A stretch of 64,000 nucleotides of DNA from Modicisalibacter ilicicola DSM 19980 (GTDB lineage: Bacteria > Pseudomonadota > Gammaproteobacteria > Pseudomonadales > Halomonadaceae): positions 206,940-270,939 of the forward strand of contig NZ_FQUJ01000003.1 of assembly GCF_900128925.1 (NCBI RefSeq), written 5' to 3'. The number at the start of each line of letters is the position of its first letter. Position 1 is the stretch's first letter. A program made the position numbers and the translations under genes. The notes under the pieces were generated by a model. That model was given only the letters and a program-made list of their open reading frames with translations. It was not told the origin of the DNA and ran no database searches. This document shows positions 8,340-15,900 of the stretch, one piece after another.

Positions 8340-8852
8340 ATGCTCATTATTGGCAAAAAGCTCTCGCCGTATGCCCTATTGTCCATATCGGGCCTGCTGG
8401 CAGCGTCTGATCAGGCTGTAAAGTGGCTGGTGCAGAAATCAATGGCCTATGGCGAGTATGTTTCGGTGACCCCGTTCTTTAACTGGGTGCACCTATGGAA
8501 CACCGGTGCCGCATTCAGTCTTTTTGCGAATGGTGGAGGCTGGCAGCGCTACTTTTTTATCGGAATCGCGGTAGTGGTCTCGATTTTTCTGATCAAGCTG
8601 ATCCTTGAAAATCGTCATAAAGGAGAAGCCATCGCTTACAGTCTTATCCTCGGTGGCGCCATGGGCAACCTGATTGACCGTGTCTTTCGCGGCTATGTTG
8701 TGGATTCCTTTGATTTCTATTGGCGAGACTGGCATTGGCCGGCCTTCAACCTGGCTGATATTGCAATTGTCCTCGGTGCCTTACTTTTCGTTTCCAGCAG
8801 CTTGTTGGGTAAAAAAGCAAACACCAATGCCGAGCCGGATGGATCTGACTGA
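8340..8852 (+). CDS. lspA: signal peptidase II (lipoprotein signal peptidase), transposon-borne
   Basis: A 170-residue polytopic protein with the two catalytic aspartates of LspA: D113 in GNLIDRVFRGYVVD and D140 in FNLADIAIVLG. The conserved NTGAAFS motif is at residues 54-60. It cleaves the signal peptide of diacylglyceryl-modified prolipoproteins at the inner membrane. Because it lies inside the transposon between the metal transporter and the transposase, it is an accessory copy; the housekeeping lspA should be elsewhere. Why a transposon carries it is unknown. Confidence 0.95.
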   Translation: MLIIGKKLSPYALLSISGLLAASDQAVKWLVQKSMAYGEYVSVTPFFNWVHLWNTGAAFSLFANGGGWQRYFFIGIAVVVSIFLIKLILENRHKGEAIAYSLILGGAMGNLIDRVFRGYVVDSFDFYWRDWHWPAFNLADIAIVLGALLFVSSSLLGKKANTNAEPDGSD

Positions 8853-8873
8853 CACCTACGCCTATACAACACC

Positions 8874-10163
8874 ATGACCGAACTTCCCGACAACATCCTT
8901 CACCTGCCGCAATACCAAGTACTGGGCTGCAAATCAACCGACGACGAAATGCACTTCCAGGTGGACGTGCCCGATCCCATCGCCTGCGAGGAATGCGGCG
9001 TGCAGGGTGAGTTCGTACGGTTCGGCAAGCGTGACGTTCCCTATCGTGATCTGCCCATCCACGGCAAGCGGGTCACTCTCTGGGTGGTCCGCCGCCGATA
9101 CACCTGCCGGGCCTGCAAGACAACATTCAGGCCCCAGCTACCGGAGATGGTGGACGGATTCCGTATGACACTGCGGCTGCATGAGTACGTGGAGAAGGAA
9201 TCCTTCAACCACCCCTACACCTTTGTGGCGGCACAGACCGGCCTGGACGAGAAGACGGTGCGCGACATCTTCAACGCCCGCGCCGAGTTCCTGGGGCGCT
9301 GGCACCGCTTCGAGACGCCCCGCATCCTGGGCATTGACGAGCTATACCTGAACAAGCGCTACCGCTGCATTCTGACCAACATTGAGGAGCGAACCCTGCT
9401 CGACCTGCTGGCCACCCGCCGCCAGGACGTGGTGACCAACTACCTGATGAAGCTGAAAGACCGGCAGAAGGTCGAGATCGTCAGCATGGACATGTGGAAC
9501 CCCTACCGGGCAGCGGTCAAGGCTGTGCTGCCCCAGGCCCGTATCGTGGTCGATAAGTTCCATGTGGTGCGCATGGCCAACGATGCCCTAGAGAGAGTGC
9601 GCAAGGGCCTCAGAAAGGAGCTGAAACCGTCCCAGAGCCGGACTCTCAAGGGAGACCGGAAAATCCTGCTGAAACGCGCTCACGAAGTCTCAGACCGGGA
9701 GCGCCTCATCATGGAGACCTGGACAGGCGCGTTCCCGCAACTGCTGGCCGCCTACGAGCACAAGGAGCGCTTCTACGGCATCTGGGACGCCACCACACGG
9801 CTCCAGGCAGAAGCCGCCCTGGACGAGTGGATAGCCACCATCCCGAAGGGCCAAAAGGAAGTCTGGAGCGATCTGGTCAGGGCAGTGGGAAACTGGCGCG
9901 AAGAGACCATGACCTACTTCGAGACGGACATGCCCGTCACCAACGCTTACACGGAGTCCATCAACCGACTGGCCAAGGACAAGAACCGTGAAGGGCGCGG
10001 TTACTCCTTCGAGGTGATGCGGGCACGAATGCTCTACACCACGAAGCACAAGAAGAAGGCACCGACTGCGAAGGTCTCTCCTTTCTACAAGAAAACCATC
10101 GGTTACGGACTGCCGGACTTCGCAGAGGAACTCAACTACGGAGTCGATCTATCAACCATCTGA
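8874..10163 (+). CDS. tnpA: ISL3-family transposase
   Basis: A 429-residue DDE transposase. The N-terminal zinc-binding part has C38/C41 and C78/C81. A helix-turn-helix region lies around residues 100-140. The catalytic core shows D155 (GIDELYLN), D206 (SMDMWNPY) and a glutamate in TNAYTESINRLAKD. It is full length with no frameshift, so the element is probably still mobile. Confidence 0.96.
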   Translation: MTELPDNILHLPQYQVLGCKSTDDEMHFQVDVPDPIACEECGVQGEFVRFGKRDVPYRDLPIHGKRVTLWVVRRRYTCRACKTTFRPQLPEMVDGFRMTLRLHEYVEKESFNHPYTFVAAQTGLDEKTVRDIFNARAEFLGRWHRFETPRILGIDELYLNKRYRCILTNIEERTLLDLLATRRQDVVTNYLMKLKDRQKVEIVSMDMWNPYRAAVKAVLPQARIVVDKFHVVRMANDALERVRKGLRKELKPSQSRTLKGDRKILLKRAHEVSDRERLIMETWTGAFPQLLAAYEHKERFYGIWDATTRLQAEAALDEWIATIPKGQKEVWSDLVRAVGNWREETMTYFETDMPVTNAYTESINRLAKDKNREGRGYSFEVMRARMLYTTKHKKKAPTAKVSPFYKKTIGYGLPDFAEELNYGVDLSTI

Positions 10164-10197
10164 GGGTGGTATCAGATTGATGGGGTGAAGGTGCCCC

Positions 10198-10221
10198 ATC
10201 AACCATTAAATCCGTATACCC
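10198..10221 (-). repeat. right terminal inverted repeat of the ISL3 element
   Basis: The reverse complement starts GGGTATACGGATTTAATGG and matches the left end at 21 of 24 positions. Confidence 0.93.
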
Positions 10222-10229
10222 TGAGTATC
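10222..10229 (+). repeat. 8-bp target-site duplication, right copy
   Basis: TGAGTATC is identical to 6842-6849. Confidence 0.93.
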
Positions 10230-10280
10230 TTGAGACAATTTTTAACGCCGTATGGGCAAGCGCAGACACTTTTCAGCCAA
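10230..10280 (+). repeat. right half of the dispersed repeat split by the transposon
   Basis: ttgagacaatttttaacgcc and aagcgcagacacttttca continue the element begun at 6822 and resemble 55070-55117. Confidence 0.55.
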
Positions 10281-10325
10281 TGCCTAGTCGATGGACATGG
10301 CCTCAACGGTCACTTTTCCGCGCTT

Positions 10326-10717
10326 TCAGAAGCTGTAGCGCAGGCCGGCGGCGAAGGTATCGGCATGCATGTCGTCGAGAATGTCGGCAGTATCGATATC
10401 GTCGATACGCTCCCAACGACCATAGGCGGCGACGGCATCGGTGAACTGGTAGGTGGCCCCGTTGCCGGCCTCGAGGCGCGCCCCCTGGTAAGTCTAGTCG
10501 CCGCCACTGACGACGCTGAGGTCGCCACCGCTTGCGAGCTGGCTGCCGACCGCCCGCAGGTCGTTGACCTCGTCGCGCCGGTAGCGGCTGTTGCCGAACA
10601 GCCCGCCGCTGGTTTCCTTTTCGTAGAGGGAGTAGTCCTGGTCGTGGGCGGCCAGCAGCTGGACGTCGTCGCCCGCGTACAGATAGGCCTCGTCGCCGGC
10701 GCTGGCGTCGCTAGCAA
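10326..10717 (-). pseudogene. chimeric scar: internal CdiA fragment joined to a porin C-terminus
   Basis: Reading the minus strand, 10717-10461 encodes a CdiA segment (RLIAS, AGDEAYLYAGDDVQLLAAH, DQDYSLYEKETSGGLFG) nearly identical to the intact region near 14795-15050, but with an in-frame TAG after VVSGGD. At 10460 it passes without interruption into an outer-membrane porin C-terminus (ATYQFTDAVAAYGRW ... FAAGLRYSF then TGA) with the terminal phenylalanine typical of barrel proteins. The junction lies in a shared GCAACGG-like word. This is a recombination remnant, not a functional gene. Confidence 0.8.
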
Positions 10718-11314
10718 TCAGGCGTCGTCACTGGCACTGAAGGGTATGTCCTCTCGGCCACTGCCTTTCAGTCTATCCAGCGCGACCTCCATGGCTTCCG
10801 CATCGCCAAACACCGACTCGTACTGAGCCGCACAGGCCCTCAAGTCCGTTTCACAGAGGGCAAGCAGCGATTCTTGCTGGTCATCCGATAGCGCATGATA
10901 CTTCTGCTCGATCGCCGTGCAATCGCCGCGTGCCTCACACCCATCTAGTTCATCAACGTAGTCGTCGATCTGCTCGTGGCTGAGGTAGTTGTACTCCGTC
11001 GCCTGGGCCGCAATCTGCGCGCCCTGGTTCACGTCGCCACCCGAGAGCTCTGCGGCGACGATGCCGGTGAGCTGCGAGGCAAATACCAGCAGTTTCGGGT
11101 CATCGTCGACCAGCGTGGCCAGGTAATCGACCAGCGCTTCATTGGCCCCCGCCGGGATTGCTCCGTCACGGAACTCTCCGCCCATCGCTTCCGCAACGAG
11201 GCCACCACTGAGCGCATGCAGGGCGATCTTCTGCGGGCTACCGTCGGGCCAGTTATGTTCGAGCGCAAAGTCACCCACGGCATTGAAGAGCACCCCCGAG
11301 GCGACGTGGGCCAT
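10718..11314 (-). CDS. displaced (orphan) CdiA C-terminal module B
   Basis: A 198-residue open frame that starts MAHVASGVLFNAVGDFALEH and matches the DUF637/pre-toxin part of the intact cdiA. Homology extends upstream of the ATG to about 11364. After the shared block (YNYLSHEQ, the position of the VENN-type junction) the sequence diverges into a four-cysteine pre-toxin variant (CEARGDC, LCETDLRAC) and ends at ASDDA, where it has recombined into an internal cdiA fragment. No recognisable toxin domain or immunity gene remains. Orphan cdiA-CT modules downstream of an active locus are common; this one looks decayed. Confidence 0.7.
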   Translation of the reverse strand: MAHVASGVLFNAVGDFALEHNWPDGSPQKIALHALSGGLVAEAMGGEFRDGAIPAGANEALVDYLATLVDDDPKLLVFASQLTGIVAAELSGGDVNQGAQIAAQATEYNYLSHEQIDDYVDELDGCEARGDCTAIEQKYHALSDDQQESLLALCETDLRACAAQYESVFGDAEAMEVALDRLKGSGREDIPFSASDDA

Positions 11315-11417
11315 GGCGCCCTCTAGGTTGGTGTTCAGGTTATCGCCCAGGCTGCCGCCGTAAGAGATAAAGTATCATCCTTCAAGGTTCGATATGAGAA
11401 GCTATCACGCCCACCCT

Positions 11418-11448
11418 GTAATCTATTGCTTTACATATGTAATCTATC
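11418..11448 (+). promoter_or_regulatory. candidate higBA operator
   Basis: The perfect 12-bp palindrome TTACATATGTAA lies at 11431-11442. The word TGTAATCTAT occurs twice (11418-11427 and 11439-11448), 21 bp or two helical turns apart, just upstream of higB. This is a plausible autoregulatory site for the HigA-type antitoxin. Confidence 0.55.
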
Positions 11449-11464
11449 AGGCTACACTAACTCC

Positions 11465-11740
11465 ATGATCAAGACCTTCAAGAGCAAGGGCCTGGCGACA
11501 CTGTGGGAAACTGGTAAATCCAAGATCGACAAGCGTATGCATAGGCGCATCCTGATCCGGTTGGCCGTGATCAACGAGGCCGCAAGCGTTGAGGACATCA
11601 ACTTACCGGGCTATAGCTTCCACGACTTGCAGGGCTTCAACCCCAAACGTTACACCGTGCATGTGAACGGCCCATGGTGCCTCACCTTTGAATTCGAGGG
11701 AGGCAACGCCTATCAGGTTGATTTTGAGCAATACCACTGA
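11465..11740 (+). CDS. higB: HigB-type toxin, RelE/ParE superfamily
   Basis: This 91-residue protein has the HigB profile: MIKTFKSKGLATLWETG at the start, LPGYSFHDLQGF in the centre and WCLTFEFEGGNAYQVDFEQYH at the end. Members are ribosome-dependent mRNA interferases. It precedes the antitoxin gene (toxin first), as in other higBA operons, with a 16-bp gap. It lies on the opposite strand to the CDI remnants on both sides. Confidence 0.92.
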   Translation: MIKTFKSKGLATLWETGKSKIDKRMHRRILIRLAVINEAASVEDINLPGYSFHDLQGFNPKRYTVHVNGPWCLTFEFEGGNAYQVDFEQYH

Positions 11741-11756
11741 GCGAGGTGGAACCACT

Positions 11757-12062
11757 ATGGCTATTACCGCAAAGCAGAACCCCAACCGTTGCCCGCCGCA
11801 CCCCGGAGAGGTGATCGAAGACATGCTGGAGGATTTGGACTTCAGCAAGAGCGCCATCGCGAAGATGCTGGGCATCTCACGCCAGCAGTTGCACGCCATC
11901 CTGGCCGCACGTAAGCCAGTATCGCCAGAAATGGCTGCACGTCTTGGCAAGCTATTCGGGAATGGTCCCAGCCTATGGCTGCGTCTCCAGGCGGCTCACG
12001 ACGCCTGGCATGCCGAGCGCGAAGTAGACGTCAGCGCGGTGCCCTCGCTGAGTGTAGCCTAA
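11757..12062 (+). CDS. higA: HigA-type antitoxin, XRE-family HTH
   Basis: This 101-residue protein has the HigA signature PPHPGEVIEDMLEDLDFSKS followed by a helix-turn-helix (AIAKMLGISRQQLHAILAAR) and the C-terminal MAARLGKLFGNGPSLWLRLQ. It should neutralise HigB and repress the promoter through the palindrome upstream of higB. The start at ATG 11757 follows GAGGTGG. Confidence 0.93.
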   Translation: MAITAKQNPNRCPPHPGEVIEDMLEDLDFSKSAIAKMLGISRQQLHAILAARKPVSPEMAARLGKLFGNGPSLWLRLQAAHDAWHAEREVDVSAVPSLSVA

Positions 12063-12117
12063 AAGGCTTCAGAAACAGTGTCAGTACCGAGCTTGTGGGG
12101 ATGAATCTTTATTTCTA

Positions 12118-12141
12118 GGGATGAAACTTTGTTTTCATCCC
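12118..12141. terminator. hairpin between convergent higA and orphan module A
   Basis: GGGATGAAA and TTTTCATCCC form a near-perfect stem with a 5-base loop. There is no T-run on either strand. Given the convergent arrangement it may act as a weak terminator or simply stabilise 3' ends. Confidence 0.3.
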
Positions 12142-12683
12142 ACATCAAGTGCCTCCCTGAACAAGGGATAGTCATCCACCAGGTGTTGATACTGCTGCTG
12201 GCAGGCGGTGGTGTCCGTGGCACACATCGCGGTCAGTTCGTCTTGCTGAGCCAGACTCAGTTGCCGGTACTTCTCTTGTACTTCCGCGCAGTTATTGTTG
12301 GCCTCACACGCCTTGGCCTCTTCTGCATAGGCATCGACCTGCTTATGCGTCAAATAGTTGTATGTTGTCGCCTGAGCGGCAATCTGCGCGCCCTGGTTCA
12401 CGTCGCCACCCGAGATTTCGGCAGCGACGATGCCGGTGAGCTGCGAGGCAAACATCAGTAGCTTGGGGTCATCGTCGACCAGCGTGGCCAGGTGATCGAC
12501 CAGCGCTTCATTGGCCCCCGCCGCGATTGCCCCGTCGCGGAACTCTCCGCCCATCGCTTCCGCGACGAGGCCACCACTGAGCGCATGCACGGCGATCTTC
12601 TGCGGGCTACCGTCGGGCCAGCCGTGCTCGAGCGCGAAGTCGCCCACCGCATTGAAGAGCACGCCCGAGGCGACGTGGGCCAT
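12135..12683 (-). CDS. displaced (orphan) CdiA C-terminal module A
   Basis: A 182-residue frame that is almost identical to residues of the intact CdiA from MAHVASG through YNYLTHKQVDAYAEEAKACE to FREALD, then ends immediately (VG stop). It therefore repeats the DUF637/pre-toxin block but lacks the toxin. Homology begins at GCCATGG (12687), only 16 bp after the cdiI stop codon. It is a truncated orphan module that could donate sequence to cdiA by recombination; no toxin activity is expected. Confidence 0.75.
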   Translation of the reverse strand: MAHVASGVLFNAVGDFALEHGWPDGSPQKIAVHALSGGLVAEAMGGEFRDGAIAAGANEALVDHLATLVDDDPKLLMFASQLTGIVAAEISGGDVNQGAQIAAQATTYNYLTHKQVDAYAEEAKACEANNNCAEVQEKYRQLSLAQQDELTAMCATDTTACQQQYQHLVDDYPLFREALDVG

Positions 12684-12699
12684 GGCGATAGATCCAAAG

Positions 12700-12942
12700 C
12701 TAGAGCAACTCTGATTCCGGATCTATATCATCTAACCCAATCAAGCATTGCTCAATACCGAAGACGTCGGCCTGCTCTTTCATTAAAGAGACGACATCAT
12801 GAAGGGCCATTAAATAACCCAGTTTATAGGTATCGGCATTGGTCTCCTGAGAAGCATCCTTTTCAGCCTTGGCAAGTTCAGCACTCTCTTTTATCAAAAC
12901 TCCTAAATCATAAACATAATTCTTAAATATTTCATCGGACAT
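12700..12942 (-). CDS. cdiI: candidate CdiI immunity protein
   Basis: This 80-residue, acidic, single-domain protein (MSDEIFKNYVYDLGVLIKES to IDPESELL) has no signal peptide. The start codon lies 2 bp after the cdiA stop, and GAGAGGAAT inside the cdiA 3' end supplies the ribosome-binding site. Position and size fit a cognate immunity protein, and the gene is markedly more AT-rich than its neighbours, like the toxin coding end. I do not recognise a named immunity family; the assignment rests on context. Confidence 0.75.
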   Translation of the reverse strand: MSDEIFKNYVYDLGVLIKESAELAKAEKDASQETNADTYKLGYLMALHDVVSLMKEQADVFGIEQCLIGLDDIDPESELL

Positions 12943-12944
12943 CT

Positions 12945-15900
12945 CTAATTCCTCTCTGACAGTATGCCTTTCAAGATATCCCTCTGCTCCTCTTGACGTC
13001 GTATGTCCGAAGGCCATTTCTTATTTACAAGAGCTTCCTGCTGGCGAGGGTCTAATTTAGACCAACCCTCGACGTACTTAGCAGGATCCTTGATTTTTGC
13101 TTGATGCAGGGCTATTTGTTTCTCTATCTTGGCAGCGCCTTTAGCCAACTCTTCAGTAGGACGGTCTTGGTTATTTTTCAAGAAACCGGCATGCTTTCCA
13201 CCACTCTTAGCTATACTAAAAGCATTTCCTACTCCCCGATACTTTCCAACCCCTCCCATCGAGGCCAGTATCGCGCTAGACGCCAGCGCGGCATCTTCAT
13301 CGCTGAGGTCGTAGTTCTCTCGAAGATGCTGAGCAAACCCCACCTGAGAGACCGCTGATTCCGCCTCCATATACTGGCTGAAAAGTGGCCCCGCATCCAT
13401 GCCAATGGACCAGGGAACGTCTTGGTCCCCCAGACCATCAAGTGCCTCTCTGAACAAGGGATAGTCATCCACCAGGTGTTGATACTGCTGCTGGCAGGCG
13501 GTGGTGTTCGTGGCACACATCGCGGTCAGGTCGTCTTGCTGAGCCAGGCTCAGTTGCCGATATTTTTCCTGCACTTCTGCGCAGTTATTGTTGGCCTCAC
13601 ACGCCTTGGCCTCTTCTGCATAGGCATCGACCTGCTTATGCGTCAAATAGTTGTATGTTGTCGCCTGGGCCGCAATCTGCGCGCCCTGGTTCACGTCGCC
13701 ACCCGAGAGTTCGGCGGCGACGATGCCGGTGAGCTGCGAGGCAAACACCAACAGCTTGGGATCGCCCTCAACTAGCGTGGCCAGGTGATCGACCAGCGCT
13801 TCATTGGCCCCCGCCGCGATCGCCCCGTCGCGGAACTCTCCACCCATCGCTTCCGCGACGAGGCCACCACTGAGCGCATGCAGGGCGATCTTCTGCGGGC
13901 TACCATCGGGCCAGCCGTGCTCGAGCGCGAAGTCACCCACCGCATTGAAGAGCACCCCCGAGGCGACGTGGGCCATGGCGCCTTCGAGGTTGGTGTTCAG
14001 GTTATCGCCCAGGCTGCCGCCGTTGAAGGCGGTTTCCAGGCTGGCATTGGCGATGGCTTGGGTGGCGCGGTTACCCGCAAAGCGGCCGATGCCTTCGAGA
14101 CTGCCGAGATCCAGCTGCTGGGTGGTGCCGGTGGCGGCATCGGTGGCGCCGCCCCAGAGTTGGTCCGAGCCCTGGGCGAGCCCGGCGGAACCAGCGGCGA
14201 TCAAGGCGCCGCGCAAACTATCCGAGGAGAGGGTGTCGTCAAACGCCTGACCAAGATCCCCGCCGTTGTTGATGGTGCTGATGGTGGCGGTCGTGCTCAA
14301 CGAGGCGGCCCCGGCGCTCACCGCGGCAAACGAGGCGGTGCCCGCAGTGAAGCCAGCCAGGCTCGCCGCCGCGGGCCCCACAAAAGCGATCGCGACGATG
14401 GCGATCGCCAGAGCCGCGCCGGCGCCTAGGCCGGATTGTTCGTAGTCCCAGCTGTCGTGGAGTTCCTTGACCCGCTGCCAGTCGACATCGCCGCGCGCTT
14501 CCATGGCCTTGAGCCAGGCCAGGGCCGGGTCGGCCTTCACCATGGCGTCGAGGGTCTGGCTGACCGTCTGCTGGTCGATGTCCTTCACGTCGATGGCGAT
14601 GCCGTCGGCGGCCTGGATGGCGAGGTTGCCCTGGGCGATCAGTTGGCTTTGGCGCAGGGTCTCGTCGGTGCGGCCCTGGCCATTGGAAGACTGCCAGGCG
14701 AGGTTGCCGCTACGTTTCTCGTGGGATTCGACGTGCAGATCCCGGGCGGCCTCGAAGTGGATGGCACCGCCGCTGGCCAGCGTCAGGTCGTTGCCGGCCT
14801 CGAGGCGCACGCCCTGGTAGGTCTGGTCGCCGCCGCTGACGACAGTGAGGTCGCCACCGCTTGCGAGCTGGCTGCCGACCGCCCGCAGGTCGTTGACCTC
14901 GTCGCGCCGGTAGCGGCTGTTGCCGAACAGCCCGCCGCTGGTTTCCTTTTCGTAGAGGGAGTAGTCCTGGTCGTGGGCGGCCAGCAGTTGGACGCCGTCG
15001 CCCGCGTACAGATAAGCCTCGTCGCCGGCCTTGGCTTGGCTTGCAATCAGGCGCAGGTCATTGCCGGCGATCAACGAGAGGTCATTGCCCGCGGTCAGTT
15101 CGCTGCCCTGCTGGCGGCGCTTGAGGCTCTTCTTCTGCTTGGCGCGGGACTCGAAGCTATCGCTCTGAACGCTTTCAGCCGAGGCCAGAGTGATGGTGTT
15201 GCCGGCCTGGATCGCCAGGCTGCCGTCGGTATCGACACGGCTGGCAATCGCCGTGACATTCTGGCCGGCCTGAAGGGTCATATCCTCGGCGGCGCTGAGT
15301 TCGCTGCCGACCTGTTCGGCCTGGAGGGACGAAGCAGAGAGGCGCCTTAAGGCCAATTGCGTGCTGCGACTGTCTTCCTTGGACGCCAATAGAATATCGT
15401 TGGCCGCCGCAACGTTGAGTGTGCCGCCGCTGTCGACCTGGCTGGCCTCCAGGCGCACGTCGCGTCCGGCGTTTAATGTGGTGTCGTCGCCACTGGAAAG
15501 ACGGCTGGCGACTTGCGTGACGCTGCGCTTGTCGTAATGAACGCGGCGTGACAGCCCTGCCCGCGTCGTGTCCTCACCGGCCTCGAGGCGGATGTCTCGA
15601 GCCGCGTTGACCTCCAGGGCACCGCCGGCGGTGGCCTCGCTGGCCGTGACCACGACATCGCGCCCGCTGGCAAGGGCTAGATCGCCGCCGGTGATGATGC
15701 TGGCACCCAGTTGCGATGTGCTCTCCCACGTTGGCCCTCGACCATAGGTTTGCGCGCCCCCGCGGGTATCCTGCACGGCGCTATTGGCGATATCGCGCCC
15801 TGCCAAGAGGGTGGCGTCACCCTGACTGTCGATTTCGGCGCGATTGAGGATGTCGCGCCCGGCGGTCAGTGCCAGGCTGTCGCGGGCGCTGATCAGGCCA

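Larger units (their letters stand above)
6850..10221 (+). mobile_element. ISL3-family transposon of the ISPpu12 type with metal-resistance passengers
   Basis: A complete 3,372-bp element. The ends are 24-bp inverted repeats at 6850-6873 and 10198-10221 that match at 21 of 24 positions and begin GGGTA. An exact 8-bp direct repeat (TGAGTATC) flanks it, showing recent transposition. The cargo order is merR-type regulator (minus), HMA-CDF transporter, lspA, and ISL3 transposase (plus). This is the arrangement known for ISPpu12 from Pseudomonas plasmids. Every gene is intact. It inserted into a dispersed host repeat, apparently without breaking a gene. Confidence 0.95.

Noticed and set aside
8340-8852. 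The housekeeping lspA of the chromosome
   Set aside because: It lies inside the transposon boundaries defined by inverted repeats and target duplication, so it is cargo.
15000-15700. Plus-strand frames within cdiA
   Set aside because: Long antisense frames arise from the repetitive GC-rich FHA code; they lack ribosome-binding sites and homology.
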